From contig JAFLDU010000003.1 of assembly GCA_017309145.1 (NCBI GenBank), positions 1-38,360 on the forward strand: 38,360 nt of DNA, in the 5' to 3' direction. Every line of letters begins with the position of its first letter. The stretch's first letter is position 1. Origin of the DNA: Zoogloea sp. (GTDB lineage: Bacteria > Pseudomonadota > Gammaproteobacteria > Burkholderiales > Rhodocyclaceae). A model generated the notes under the pieces. That model was not told the DNA's origin. It saw only the letters and a program-made list of their open reading frames with translations, and did not search any database. The translations under genes were made by a program, and so were the position numbers. Positions 16,331-24,942 of the stretch are shown here, in pieces.

Positions 16331-16356
16331 AGGGGCGCCTTCGGGCGCCCCTTTTT
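16331..16356 (+). terminator. intrinsic terminator of fdxA
   Basis: Stem AGGGGCGCC (16331-16339) and GGCGCCCCT (16344-16352) around a TTCG loop, followed directly by a run of T. A textbook Rho-independent terminator about 20 bp past the fdxA stop. Confidence 0.92.
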
Positions 16357-16576
16357 GCATTTTCTGGACGGGGTGGGACGGTTACTTGCATTTCTTGTCC
16401 TGAAATTCATTTTCGCATCGTGAATGGCTTTGTCTTTGGGGGGAGTTCTTTCCTGTTTTTATGTTCTGACATGGGGTAAGCCCTGATTCCGAAAGGCTTT
16501 GCGGTCGGCGTGCAATCGAATACCATCCGGGGCAAGATTCATTTCGGCCTGTCTGTGCCGCCAAGAGGAAAAGAAA

Positions 16577-17023
16577 ATGCTGGTCAGTGAAATTCTCGCG
16601 ATCAAGGGTAAGGTGCTGTTTACGGTGGCCTCCAACAAGACCCTCGCCGAGGCTGTTTCCATCATGACGGAACAGGATGTGGGCTCACTGGTGGTCTTTG
16701 ATCGCGGGCGTATGGTCGGTCTGCTGACTTTCCGCGAGGTGCTGCTGGCGACCCAGCGCGCTGGCGCAGCCTGGGAGGTTCTGCCGGTCGAGGAGGCGAT
16801 GCTCAAGGATCCCTTCGTTGCGACGCTCAGCATGGAAATGGATGAGTTGCGCCGCTTGATGGTCGAGCACCATCAGCGCTACCTGCCGGTCATGGATGAC
16901 ACCATGCTGATGGGCGTGGTTTCCTTTCATGACGTTGCCAAGGCGGTGCTCGAGGAGCAGAGCTTCGAGAACCGGATGCTGAAGAACTACATCAAGAACT
17001 GGCCTGCCGAGGATCAGGTCTGA
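16577..17023 (+). CDS. CBS-domain pair protein
   Basis: A 148-residue stand-alone protein made of two CBS motifs. The first spans about residues 8-60 (LAEAVSIMTEQDVGSLVVFDRGRMVGLLTFREVL in parts), the second about 75-130 (MEMDELRRLMVEHHQRYLPVMDD, then MGVVSFHDVAKAVL). CBS pairs bind adenine nucleotides such as AMP, ATP or SAM and usually regulate a partner protein; the partner is unknown. The ATG follows GAGGA. It is separated by more than 200 bp from the acyl-CoA ligase downstream and so may be transcribed alone. Confidence 0.85.
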   Translation: MLVSEILAIKGKVLFTVASNKTLAEAVSIMTEQDVGSLVVFDRGRMVGLLTFREVLLATQRAGAAWEVLPVEEAMLKDPFVATLSMEMDELRRLMVEHHQRYLPVMDDTMLMGVVSFHDVAKAVLEEQSFENRMLKNYIKNWPAEDQV

Positions 17024-17251
17024 TCTGCCGGGGCGGTCTGGCCGTCCCGGGTTGAGCTTGATGGCCGTCCGCACAGGGGGTGGGCGGCCTGCAGAACAAG
17101 GCGCGCAGAGCGCCTGTCGAAAGGTATGTTGGGAGCCGGCGTCGATTGAGCGTCGGGCCGCCTGGGGAGGGCGGGACCCTGCAGCATGCACGCGCCAAGC
17201 ATATGGCACGGCCTTGCAGGTCCGATCACCAACTACAAAGGAGACAAGCTG

Positions 17252-18913
17252 ATGGACAAGATCTGGCTGAAAAGCTATCCCCCTGGTGTGCCCGCCGAGA
17301 TCAACGCTGGGGAGTTTGCGTCCCTGGCCGATCTGTTCGAGAAGAGCGTCGCGAAGTTTGCTGCGCGTACTGCCTATGTCAACATGGGCAAGTCCATTTC
17401 CTATCAGGAGCTGGACGAACTGTCGCGGCAATTTGCCGGTTATCTGCAGGGCGAGCTTGGGCTTGCTCCGGGTGCCCGGGTTGCCCTGATGATGCCCAAC
17501 TGCCTCCAGTACCCGATCGCAATGTTTGCGATCCTGCGGGCGGGCTATGTGGTCGTGAACGTCAATCCGCTCTACACCGCGCGTGAGCTCGCTCACCAGC
17601 TTGGAGATGCCGGTTGCGAGGCGATCGTCATCATGGAGAATTTTGCCCACACGCTGCAGGAAGTCCTCTCCCATACGAAGATCCGGCATGTGGTGGTGAC
17701 GGGCCTCGGGGATCTGCTGGGATTTCCCAAGTCCCTGATCGTCAATCTCGTGGTGCGCCACGTCAAGAAGATGGTGCCTGCGTGGGATCTGCCCGGCCAT
17801 GTGGGATTTCGCGAGGCGCTCTCCAAGGGGCGGGGGCACGCCCTGAAGCCCGTCAGGCTTACTCATGATGATCTGGCCTACCTGCAATATACGGGTGGAA
17901 CCACAGGCGTGGCCAAGGGGGCCATGCTGACCCACGGGAACATCGTTTCCAACCTCCAGCAAGCGCACGCGTGGATCGGTCCTTATGTGAAGGAGGGTGA
18001 AGAGGTCATCGTCACGGCTTTGCCGCTCTATCACATCTTTTCCTTGACGGCCAATTGCCTGACTTTCCTCAAGATCGGTGCGGTGAATGTGCTGATCACC
18101 AACCCCAGGGATATCCCGGCCTTCGTTGCGGAAATGGCCAGGCAGCCCTTCACGATCATCACCGGCGTCAATACGCTTTTCAATGCGCTGCTGAACAACG
18201 CTGAATTTGCGAAGCTGGATTTCTCGAGACTCAAGGTCGCCCTCGGTGGGGGGATGGCTGTCCAGCAGGCTGTGGCAGACCGCTGGAAGGCCCTGACGGG
18301 CAAGCCGCTGGCGGAGGCCTATGGCCTCACCGAGACGTCGCCTGCCGTCTGCATCAACCCCTTGAATCTGCCCGAGTTCAATCACTCCATCGGTCTGCCC
18401 ATCTCTTCGACGGACATCAGCTTGCGCGACGATGATGGCTATGAAGTGGCCCTGGGTTTGCCGGGCGAACTGTGTGTCAAGGGGCCGCAGGTGATGAAGG
18501 GTTACTACAACCGGCCGGAGGATACCGCCCGTGCCTTCACCCACGATGGCTATCTGCGTACTGGCGATGTGGCCACCATCGACGCGGATGGCTTTGTCCG
18601 TATCGTCGATCGCAAAAAGGACATGATCCTGGTGTCGGGCTTCAATGTGTATCCGAACGAGGTCGAGGATGTGGTGGCGGGCCATCCGGGCGTGATGGAG
18701 GTTGCCGCACTGGGCGTGCCAGATGAGCACTCCGGTGAGGCGGTGAAGATCTTCGTTGTCCGCAAGGATCCGTCGCTGACGGCCGAAGCCTTGATCGCCC
18801 ACTGCAGGGAAGGGCTCACGGGCTACAAGGTGCCGAGATTCGTGGAGTTCCGCGATGAACTGCCCAAGAGCAATGTGGGCAAGATTCTGCGTCGCGTGCT
18901 CAGGGATGCGTGA
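17252..18913 (+). CDS. fadD: long-chain fatty acid--CoA ligase
   Basis: A 553-residue acyl-adenylate-forming enzyme that activates fatty acids to acyl-CoA for beta-oxidation or lipid synthesis, at the inner membrane face. The AMP-binding signature [16 protein letters not shown] lies near residue 212, [11 protein letters not shown] follows around 355, and the FACS motif [17 protein letters not shown] is near 431, followed by [19 protein letters not shown]. The C-terminal catalytic lysine is in [10 protein letters not shown]. Length matches FadD (about 560). AAAGGAG precedes the ATG at 17252; an upstream in-frame ATG at 17186 is rejected for lack of homology and ribosome site. Chain-length specificity cannot be read from sequence. 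Confidence 0.93.
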   Translation: MDKIWLKSYPPGVPAEINAGEFASLADLFEKSVAKFAARTAYVNMGKSISYQELDELSRQFAGYLQGELGLAPGARVALMMPNCLQYPIAMFAILRAGYVVVNVNPLYTARELAHQLGDAGCEAIVIMENFAHTLQEVLSHTKIRHVVVTGLGDLLGFPKSLIVNLVVRHVKKMVPAWDLPGHVGFREALSKGRGHALKPVRLTHDDLAYLQYTGGTTGVAKGAMLTHGNIVSNLQQAHAWIGPYVKEGEEVIVTALPLYHIFSLTANCLTFLKIGAVNVLITNPRDIPAFVAEMARQPFTIITGVNTLFNALLNNAEFAKLDFSRLKVALGGGMAVQQAVADRWKALTGKPLAEAYGLTETSPAVCINPLNLPEFNHSIGLPISSTDISLRDDDGYEVALGLPGELCVKGPQVMKGYYNRPEDTARAFTHDGYLRTGDVATIDADGFVRIVDRKKDMILVSGFNVYPNEVEDVVAGHPGVMEVAALGVPDEHSGEAVKIFVVRKDPSLTAEALIAHCREGLTGYKVPRFVEFRDELPKSNVGKILRRVLRDA

Positions 18914-18961
18914 TGGGTGTGACCGATTGCCCGGCGCAGGGTGCTGCGACGCAAAAAGAGC

Positions 18962-18990
18962 TTGTGTTTTGGGACTGACATGCGAATAAT
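18962..18990 (+). promoter_or_regulatory. candidate promoter of the ilvBN leader
   Basis: TTGTGT (18962-18967) lies 17 bases before AATAAT (18985-18990), a near-consensus -10. It would start RNA around 18997, some 20 bases before the leader peptide ATG, the compact layout usual for attenuated operons. The -35 match is modest. Confidence 0.5.
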
Positions 18991-19016
18991 CCCAATCTAG
19001 TCTTGTAGATGACCTC

Positions 19017-19094
19017 ATGACCACTTTCGCCTTTGCCCTGCCTGTCGACGTTGTAGTAGTACGCGTAGTAAGCGTAGGCAGGCGCGCGTCGTAA
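19017..19094 (+). CDS. ivbL: valine-rich ilvBN leader peptide (IvbL-like)
   Basis: A 25-codon open frame beginning MTTFAFALPVD and containing VVVVRVVSVG. Eight of the 25 residues are valine, six of them encoded by GTA, while the neighbouring ilvB gene mostly uses GTG and GTC. The core and the MTT start resemble the Escherichia coli IvbL leader (MTT..., VVVVRVV) as I recall it. Ribosome stalling at the valine codons when charged tRNA-Val is scarce would favour the antiterminator and let RNA polymerase continue into ilvBN. The frame is too short for ordinary gene calling. No strong Shine-Dalgarno sequence is visible before the ATG, the main weakness of the call. Confidence 0.85.
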   Translation: MTTFAFALPVDVVVVRVVSVGRRAS

Positions 19095-19166
19095 GGGTCC
19101 AAGGTAGTCGAGAGCAAGGAATTTCAGACCCCCGCCGGCGCGCAACCGGCGGGGGTCTTGTCTTTT
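19037..19166 (+). promoter_or_regulatory. ilvBN transcription attenuator
   Basis: Three RNA elements overlap the leader gene. The pause hairpin pairs CCTGCCT (19037-19043) with AGGCAGG (19076-19082), enclosing the valine codons. The terminator is a perfect 13-bp stem, AGACCCCCGCCGG (19126-19138) with CCGGCGGGGGTCT (19146-19158), followed by a T-rich tail ending TCTTTT. A candidate antiterminator pairs GCGCGC (19082-19087) with GCGCGC (19138-19143) and GGGTC (19095-19099) with GACCC (19127-19131), disrupting the terminator's left arm. The pairings are seen directly; the mechanism is that of known ilv leaders. Confidence 0.85.
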
Positions 19167-19222
19167 AGGCGTACCCCATAGGCCGGAAGAGCGCATCGGC
19201 TTTCAAGTCCAAGGAGAAATCG

Positions 19223-20887
19223 ATGTATCAAATGACTGGAGCAGACCTGATCGTGAAGCTGCTCGAGCGGCAGGGCATCAACACCATCGCCGGCGTGCCC
19301 GGCGGTGCAGCTCTGCCGATGTACGACGCCCTGTCGAAGAGCGAGCAGATCCACCACGTCCTGTGCCGTCACGAGCAGGGCGCCGGTTTCATCGCCCAGG
19401 GCATGGCCCGCGTCTCCGGCCGTCCCGAGGTGTGTCTGGCTTCCAGCGGTCCGGGTGCCACCAACCTGATCACCGCCATCGCCGATGCCAAGCTGGATTC
19501 GATTCCGATGATCGCGCTGACCGGCCAGGTGCCCCTGTCGATGATCGGTACCGATGCCTTCCAGGAAGTCGATACCTATGGTCTGACGATTCCCATCACC
19601 AAGCACAACTTCCTGGTGCGTTCGGCCAAGGAGTTGCTCACCGCGGTGCCGTCGGCCTTCCGCATCGCCATGTCCGATCGCCCGGGCCCGGTGCTGATCG
19701 ATGTGCCGAAGGACGTCCAGAACCAGATGGTCAGCTTCGAGGAGTTCCCCGATGTGGTGGTGCCCGATGCGGCGCCCAGCTTCGATATCGCGGCGATTGA
19801 GGAGGCCGCCCGCATGATCGAGGCGGCGGAGCGTCCGGTGCTCTATCTGGGCGGTGGCGTGATTCATTCCGGTGCCGCCCACATGGCGGTCACCCTGGCC
19901 GAGCAGGCTTCCCTGCCCACCACCATGACGCTGATGGCGCTGGGTGCGATGCCCATGGATCATCCGCTGTCCCTGGGCATGCTGGGCATGCACGGTGCGC
20001 GCTACACCAACTATGTGCTGGAAGAGGCCGACCTGCTGATCTGCGTGGGTGCCCGCTTCGATGACCGGGCCATCGGCAAGACCGCCGAGTTCTGTCCGAA
20101 CGCCAAGATCATCCACATCGACATCGACCGCTCCGAGCTGCACAAGGTCAAGAATGCGCATGTGGCCATCGCCGGCGATGTGGGGCAGGTGCTCTCCGAA
20201 CTGCTGCCGCGCGTCAAGCCGCAGCTGCGCAAGCGCTGGCTGTCCCATGTGGAGAGCCTGAAGGGCCGCTTCCCGCTGGCCATGCCGGGCGTCGACAACC
20301 CGCGCTCGCCTTACGGCCTGATTCACGCCGTGGCCAATTGCCTGGACGACAACGCGATCATCACCAGCGATGTGGGTCAGCACCAGATGTGGGTGGCCCA
20401 GGCCTATCCCTTCCGCCGTTCCCGCCAGTGGCTGAACTCGGGTGGCCTTGGCACCATGGGTTTCGGCTTCCCGGCAGCGATCGGGGCCGCGCTGGCTGCG
20501 CCCGACCGCACGGTGGTGTGCTTCTCCGGTGACGGTAGCCTGAAGATGAACATCCAGGAGATGGCCACCGCTGCCCAGGAAAACGTCAACGTCAAGATCG
20601 TGCTGATGAACAACCAGTCCCTGGGTCTGGTGCACCAGCAGCAGAACCTCTTCTACGGCAAGCGCATCATGGCCTCCCGCTATGAGCGTCCGACCGATTT
20701 CCTGAAGATCGCCGATGGCTTCGGCATGCGTGCGGTGGATCTGGATCCGGCGCCGAATCCCCGTGCGACCCTGGCCGAGGCCCTCAGCACGCCGGGACCC
20801 TGTCTGATCCATGCCACGATCGATCCCAATGAATTCGTCTACCCGATGGTGCCGCCGGGTGCCGCCAACTCCGAGATGATCGGCTGA
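19223..20887 (+). CDS. ilvB: acetolactate synthase catalytic subunit
   Basis: A 554-residue thiamine-diphosphate and FAD enzyme, the first step of valine/leucine synthesis (two pyruvate to acetolactate) and of isoleucine synthesis. The catalytic glutamate is in LCRHEQGAGF (residue 51), the FAD region follows, and the thiamine-binding motif is GDGSLKMNIQEMATAAQ through VLMNNQSLGLVHQQQ near residues 433-475. The LGLVHQQQNLFY segment is as in the Escherichia coli IlvB isozyme. AAGGAG precedes the ATG. It is followed 19 bp later by ilvN and preceded by the valine attenuator, so expression should rise when valine is scarce. Confidence 0.96.
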   Translation: MYQMTGADLIVKLLERQGINTIAGVPGGAALPMYDALSKSEQIHHVLCRHEQGAGFIAQGMARVSGRPEVCLASSGPGATNLITAIADAKLDSIPMIALTGQVPLSMIGTDAFQEVDTYGLTIPITKHNFLVRSAKELLTAVPSAFRIAMSDRPGPVLIDVPKDVQNQMVSFEEFPDVVVPDAAPSFDIAAIEEAARMIEAAERPVLYLGGGVIHSGAAHMAVTLAEQASLPTTMTLMALGAMPMDHPLSLGMLGMHGARYTNYVLEEADLLICVGARFDDRAIGKTAEFCPNAKIIHIDIDRSELHKVKNAHVAIAGDVGQVLSELLPRVKPQLRKRWLSHVESLKGRFPLAMPGVDNPRSPYGLIHAVANCLDDNAIITSDVGQHQMWVAQAYPFRRSRQWLNSGGLGTMGFGFPAAIGAALAAPDRTVVCFSGDGSLKMNIQEMATAAQENVNVKIVLMNNQSLGLVHQQQNLFYGKRIMASRYERPTDFLKIADGFGMRAVDLDPAPNPRATLAEALSTPGPCLIHATIDPNEFVYPMVPPGAANSEMIG

Positions 20888-20906
20888 GCGCTGAGGAGAT
20901 AAAACG

Positions 20907-21242
20907 ATGTCCGAACAGAACACCAACCTTTCCGAGTACATTCCCGACGTGCCGGAGCACAACGGCTTCAACAAGGTCGTGCTCGAGCTCGGCGTGGCTA
21001 ACCACCCGGGCGTGATGAGCCACATCTGCGGCCTGTTTGCCCGTCGTGCCTTCAACGTTGAGGGCATCCTGTGCATGCCGGTGGGGACCGGCGAGACCAG
21101 CCGCATCTGGCTGCTGATCTTCGAGGACGAGCGTCTGTCCAAGATGATCAAGCAGGTCGAGAAGCTGGAAGACGTGCTCTACGTCAAGCAGCATGCTGGT
21201 GAGCATCCGGTTTTCGGCCGGCTCGACGAGTTCTTCCAGTAA
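20907..21242 (+). CDS. ilvN: acetolactate synthase regulatory subunit
   Basis: A 111-residue small subunit with one ACT domain from about residue 22 to 92 (VVLELGVANHPGVMSHICGL, then RAFNVEGILCMPV and SRIWLLIFEDERL). It binds and stimulates IlvB and confers valine feedback inhibition. The short, single-domain form matches IlvN of Escherichia coli (96 residues), not the roughly 160-residue IlvH usual in betaproteobacteria. It follows ilvB by 19 bp, with GAGGAGA-like sequence upstream of its ATG. Confidence 0.94.
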   Translation: MSEQNTNLSEYIPDVPEHNGFNKVVLELGVANHPGVMSHICGLFARRAFNVEGILCMPVGTGETSRIWLLIFEDERLSKMIKQVEKLEDVLYVKQHAGEHPVFGRLDEFFQ

Positions 21243-21289
21243 GAGGCTGCACCATGTGGCCGGCCCTGTGCCGGCGGCGTGATAGACTC

Positions 21290-21329
21290 CGGCGCCTGAC
21301 CTAGGCGTCGGTTAGTCTTTCTTCTTTTC
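21290..21329 (+). terminator. terminator after ilvBN
   Basis: Stem CCGGCGCCT (21290-21298) with AGGCGTCGG (21304-21312), nine pairs including one G-U, around a five-base loop, followed by the T-rich tract TTAGTCTTTCTTCTTTT. It lies 48 bp past ilvN and ends just before aroC. Confidence 0.7.
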
Positions 21330-21347
21330 GTCTTCGCGAGTCCTTCC

Positions 21348-22487
21348 ATGTCCGGTAACTCCCTCGGTACGCTGTTCTGCGTCACGTCCTTTGGTGAATC
21401 CCATGGCCCGGCCATCGGTTGCGTGGTGGACGGCTGTCCGCCGGGGTTGGCCCTCAGCGAGGCGGACATCCAGGCTGAGCTTGATCGGCGCAAGCCGGGC
21501 ACCTCGCGGCACGTCACCCAGCGGCGCGAGCCGGACGCTGTCGAGATCTTGTCCGGTGTCTTCGAAGGCGTCACGACCGGCACCCCGATCGCCCTGCTGA
21601 TCCGCAATCAGGATCAGCGCTCCAAGGACTACGGCAACATTGCCGAGAGCTTCCGCCCGGGGCATGCGGACTATGGTTACTGGCAGAAGTACGGTATCCG
21701 CGACTACCGTGGCGGCGGTCGTTCCTCCGCCCGCGAGACGGCGGTGCGTGTGGCCGCTGGTGCGATCGCCCGGAAGTGGTTGTTCGAGCGCTTCGGTGTG
21801 GTGATCCGCGGCTACATGGCGCAGCTCGGCCCCATCGAGATACCCTTTTCGTCCTGGGATGAGGTGGATGGGAATGCCTTCTTCGCCCCCAATCAGGCCA
21901 TCGTGCCCCAGCTCGAGTCCTATATGGACGATCTGCGCAAGTCGGGTGATTCCGTCGGTGCTCGCATCAACGTGGTGGCGACGGGTGTTCCGGTGGGCTG
22001 GGGCGAGCCTGTTTACGACCGTCTGGATGCGGACATCGCCTACGCCATGATGAGCATCAATGCCGTCAAGGGGGTGGAGATCGGCGCAGGGTTCGCCAGC
22101 GTGTCCCAGCTCGGGACCCAGCATTCCGACGAGATGAGCCCTGAGGGTTTCTTGTCCAACGAATCTGGCGGCGTGTTGGGCGGCATCTCGACGGGGCAGG
22201 ACATTCTCGTCAGCATGGCGATCAAGCCGACCTCCAGCACCCGTCTCGACCGTCAGACCATCAACAAGGCCGGCGAGCCGGTGGTGGTGAACACCCATGG
22301 GCGCCACGACCCCTGTGTCGGGATCCGTGCGACGCCGATCGCCGAGTCCATGCTGGCCATCGTGCTGATGGATCATGCCTTGCGGCACCGGGCGCAGAAC
22401 GCCGACGTCGAGTGCCCCACGCCCCGTATTGCGAGCCTGGCCCCGGGGGCGCGTCAGAGCGTTCCATCGCCCCGTCCCAAGGCTTGA
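21348..22487 (+). CDS. aroC: chorismate synthase
   Basis: Chorismate synthase makes chorismate from 5-enolpyruvylshikimate-3-phosphate with reduced FMN, the last common step of aromatic synthesis. The 379-residue protein has the three family signatures: [18 protein letters not shown] near the N-terminus, [20 protein letters not shown] in the middle, and the [15 protein letters not shown] segment near the C-terminus. Length is slightly above the Escherichia coli protein (361) because of a short C-terminal tail. No clear ribosome site precedes the ATG, although homology starts there. It follows the ilvBN terminator and is probably transcribed separately. Confidence 0.97.
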   Translation: MSGNSLGTLFCVTSFGESHGPAIGCVVDGCPPGLALSEADIQAELDRRKPGTSRHVTQRREPDAVEILSGVFEGVTTGTPIALLIRNQDQRSKDYGNIAESFRPGHADYGYWQKYGIRDYRGGGRSSARETAVRVAAGAIARKWLFERFGVVIRGYMAQLGPIEIPFSSWDEVDGNAFFAPNQAIVPQLESYMDDLRKSGDSVGARINVVATGVPVGWGEPVYDRLDADIAYAMMSINAVKGVEIGAGFASVSQLGTQHSDEMSPEGFLSNESGGVLGGISTGQDILVSMAIKPTSSTRLDRQTINKAGEPVVVNTHGRHDPCVGIRATPIAESMLAIVLMDHALRHRAQNADVECPTPRIASLAPGARQSVPSPRPKA

Positions 22488-22567
22488 CGAGGGTCAACTT
22501 TGGCGGCCCTCCAGCGGCGTAGAGTGGATTTCAAACGAGATCCGATTGACGAAGCTGGAGGAAGTGC

Positions 22568-22810
22568 ATGGAGCAACACGATCTGCATCACGAGTTTCCC
22601 GAATTCCGGGATCAGATTCACGTACTCAAGGTCTCGAACGGACATTTTGCGAGACTGTTCGATGACTATCACATCCTGAATCGTCAGGTTGTCCGCGTCG
22701 AAATCAACGAGGAAGTTGCCACGGATTTCGAGCTGGAAGAGCTGAAGAAGCGTCGCCTCAAGCTGAAGGATGAGCTGCATGGCATGCTGAAGGCAGTCGC
22801 GGCTGTTTAA
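22568..22810 (+). CDS. YdcH/DUF465 family small protein
   Basis: An 80-residue, probably cytoplasmic and largely helical protein: HEFPEFRDQIHVLKVSNGHF, then LFDDYHILNRQVVRVE and LEELKKRRLKLKDELHGML. This pattern (F-x2-LFD-Y-x-LN, then a KKxRLxLKDE helix) is the DUF465/YdcH family, whose molecular function is not known. GGAGG lies upstream of the ATG and a clear terminator follows, so it is a single-gene unit. Confidence 0.85.
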   Translation: MEQHDLHHEFPEFRDQIHVLKVSNGHFARLFDDYHILNRQVVRVEINEEVATDFELEELKKRRLKLKDELHGMLKAVAAV

Positions 22811-22831
22811 AGGCGGTATCCAGGTTGTGCC

Positions 22832-22860
22832 CAAGAGCGCCTCAGGGCGCTCTTGTTTTT
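22832..22860 (+). terminator. intrinsic terminator after the DUF465 gene
   Basis: Stem AAGAGCGCC (22832-22840) with GGCGCTCTT (22845-22853) around TCAG, followed by GTTTTTT. It lies about 20 bp past the stop. Confidence 0.92.
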
Positions 22861-22884
22861 TGGAGGTGGGTGAGGCACCCAACG

Positions 22885-24039
22885 ATGATTCCCTACTGGC
22901 GGCTGTCCGGCTATTACTTCTTCTACTTCGCCTTCGTGGGAGCCTTCTCGCCGTATTTCGGCCTCTATCTGCAGTCCATCGGGCAGAGCGCGGCCCAGAT
23001 CGGCATCCTGATGTCCTTGATGTCGGTGATGCGGATGGTGGCGCCGACCCTGTGGGGTTGGCTGGCCGACCGCATGGGGGTGTGCACGCCCATCGTGCGT
23101 CTCTCTGCGCTGCTTTCGATGCTCGGCTTTGCTGGTTTTCTGGTCACGGATGCCTATGCATGGCTGTTCGTCAGCATGGCCTTCCTGGCGTTCTTCTGGA
23201 GCGCGGCCCTGCCACTCGTCGAGACGCTGACCTTTGCGCACCTGAATGGCAGGGCAGGGCGCTACGGCAACATTCGGGTATGGGGCTCGGTGGGCTTCAT
23301 CCTGGCCGTGCTCGGGCTGGGCTACCTGCTCGATGGTCTGCCGGTCCGGGCGTTGTTGTGGATCACCCTTGCCGTGCTGGCCGGCATCCTGGTCTGTGCG
23401 CTGACGATCCCTGAGGCTGGACGGCCGCGGCCCCCCTCCGTGCCAGTCGCCCTCGGCGAGATTCTCAAGCGGCCGGAAGTGCGGGCCCTGCTTGCCGCCT
23501 GCTTCTTCATGTCGGCCGCCCACGGGGCGCTGTACGTGTTCTACTCCCTGCACCTGGTGGCCCATGGCTACAGCAAGACGCTGGTCGGCTGGATGTGGGC
23601 GCTGGGGGTGTTGGCCGAAATTGCCGTCTTCATGGGCATGCCACAGCTCCTCAAGGCCTTCTCCCTGCGCGGTCTGTTGCTGTGGAGTTTCGTCGCCGCC
23701 GTACTGCGCTTTGGGCTGATCGGCTGGGGGGCGGATGCCCTGTGGATTCTCCTGGTCGCCCAGCTCCTGCATGGCGCGACCTTCGGCGCCTACCACGCGG
23801 CGGCCGTCGCCGCGGTCAATCGGTGGTTCGGTGTCCAGCATCAGGCCCGGGGGCAGGCGCTCTACGGAAGTATTTCTTTTGGTGCCGGCGGGATGATCGG
23901 AGGCCTGGTCAGCGGCTACACTTGGGAGTCTGTCGGGCCGGCCTGGACCTATTCGCTGGGCTCCTTGTTCGCCTTGCTGGGCCTGCTCGTGCTGGCCTGG
24001 GGTTGGCGGCAGGGGGTGGGCGAGCCGTCCCGCGCATGA
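22885..24039 (+). CDS. MFS transporter (MFS_1-like / HcaT-type)
   Basis: A 384-residue membrane protein with about 12 hydrophobic helices. The N-terminal IPYWRLSGYYFFYFAFVGAF and the loop APTLWGWLADRMGV (the MFS signature between helices 2 and 3) place it in the major facilitator superfamily, close to the group of LacY-like and 3-phenylpropionate (HcaT) permeases. YGNIRVWGSVGFI after the third or fourth helix also fits that group. The substrate is unknown. The ATG was chosen because the first helix follows it directly. It precedes the peptidase gene by 16 bp, suggesting one transcript. Confidence 0.85.
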   Translation: MIPYWRLSGYYFFYFAFVGAFSPYFGLYLQSIGQSAAQIGILMSLMSVMRMVAPTLWGWLADRMGVCTPIVRLSALLSMLGFAGFLVTDAYAWLFVSMAFLAFFWSAALPLVETLTFAHLNGRAGRYGNIRVWGSVGFILAVLGLGYLLDGLPVRALLWITLAVLAGILVCALTIPEAGRPRPPSVPVALGEILKRPEVRALLAACFFMSAAHGALYVFYSLHLVAHGYSKTLVGWMWALGVLAEIAVFMGMPQLLKAFSLRGLLLWSFVAAVLRFGLIGWGADALWILLVAQLLHGATFGAYHAAAVAAVNRWFGVQHQARGQALYGSISFGAGGMIGGLVSGYTWESVGPAWTYSLGSLFALLGLLVLAWGWRQGVGEPSRA

Positions 24040-24055
24040 TTCGAGTGAGGATGAC

Positions 24056-24907
24056 GTGACACGGATGAAGTATCGATTCAAAGGTTTGCTGGGCCTGATG
24101 CCCGCGGTTCTGGCTGCAGGGCTGATCACGGCTTGCCAGACGGTCCGGACCACCCAGACCGGTAGCGTGGGCGTTGACCGCTCGCAGATGATGATGGTGA
24201 GCTCCAGGGAGATGGAGGCTGCGGCCAGCCAGAGCTACCAGAAGATCATTCAGCAGGCGGGGCAGAAGAACGCCCTCAATCGCGACAAGGAGCAGGTGGA
24301 GCGCGTACGGGCGGTGGCGCATCGCCTCATTCCGGCGACTGGGGCTTTCCGGCCTGATGCGCCCAACTGGCGCTGGGAGGTCAATGTGCTGTCTTCCAAT
24401 GAGCTCAACGCCTGGTGCATGGCAGGGGGCAAGATCGCCTTCTACTCCGGCATCATCGAGAAGCTGGACCTCACCGACGACGAGATCGCCGCCATCATGG
24501 GCCATGAGATTGCCCATGCTTTGCGTGAGCATGCGCGGGAGCGGGCCTCCCAGTCGATGGTCACCAACCTCGGAGTGGCCGTGCTGGGGGCTGCGCTGGG
24601 GGTGGGGCAGGCCGGGACCGACCTGATCGGCTCGGTGGCCAAGGTGAGCTTCGAGCTGCCCAACAGCCGTGAACACGAAACCGAGGCCGATCGCATCGGG
24701 GTGGAGCTGGCTGCCCGTGGGGGCTACGATCCGCGCGCTGCGGTGGTGTTGTGGCAGAAGATGGCGAAGGCCAGCGGCAACCAGCCGCCCCAGTGGTTGT
24801 CCACCCATCCGTCCAATCAAAGTCGCCAGCAGGATCTCGCCCAGTACGCCGCTCGCGTGATGCCCCTCTACGAGCAAGCTACTCAGCACATGAAGCCTGT
24901 GAAATAA
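24056..24907 (+). CDS. M48 family metallopeptidase, lipoprotein
   Basis: A 283-residue zinc peptidase of the periplasm. The N-terminus is a lipoprotein signal with lipobox LITAC (Cys 27). The zinc site is [12 protein letters not shown] (His 150, Glu 151, His 154), and [10 protein letters not shown] near residues 206-215 supplies the third ligand. [23 protein letters not shown] is the family's edge strand and substrate region. Such proteins (BepA/LoiP/YcaL-like) act in outer-membrane protein quality control; the TPR domain of BepA is absent here. The GTG at 24056 follows GAGG; an ATG at 24065 is an alternative. It lies downstream of the MFS gene and 35 bp before leuC. Confidence 0.9.
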   Translation: MTRMKYRFKGLLGLMPAVLAAGLITACQTVRTTQTGSVGVDRSQMMMVSSREMEAAASQSYQKIIQQAGQKNALNRDKEQVERVRAVAHRLIPATGAFRPDAPNWRWEVNVLSSNELNAWCMAGGKIAFYSGIIEKLDLTDDEIAAIMGHEIAHALREHARERASQSMVTNLGVAVLGAALGVGQAGTDLIGSVAKVSFELPNSREHETEADRIGVELAARGGYDPRAAVVLWQKMAKASGNQPPQWLSTHPSNQSRQQDLAQYAARVMPLYEQATQHMKPVK

Positions 24908-24942
24908 TTAAGGTTTTTCCGCCCCTCTCAGTCCTTTCGCCC

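Noticed and set aside
16685..19117. Long open frame of about 810 codons on the minus strand.
   Set aside because: It is antisense to the CBS gene, fadD and the ilv leader, whose family motifs are clear; GC-rich codon bias leaves such shadow frames open.
19124..21151. Long minus-strand open frame over ilvBN.
   Set aside because: Antisense shadow; it would also run through the attenuator terminator.
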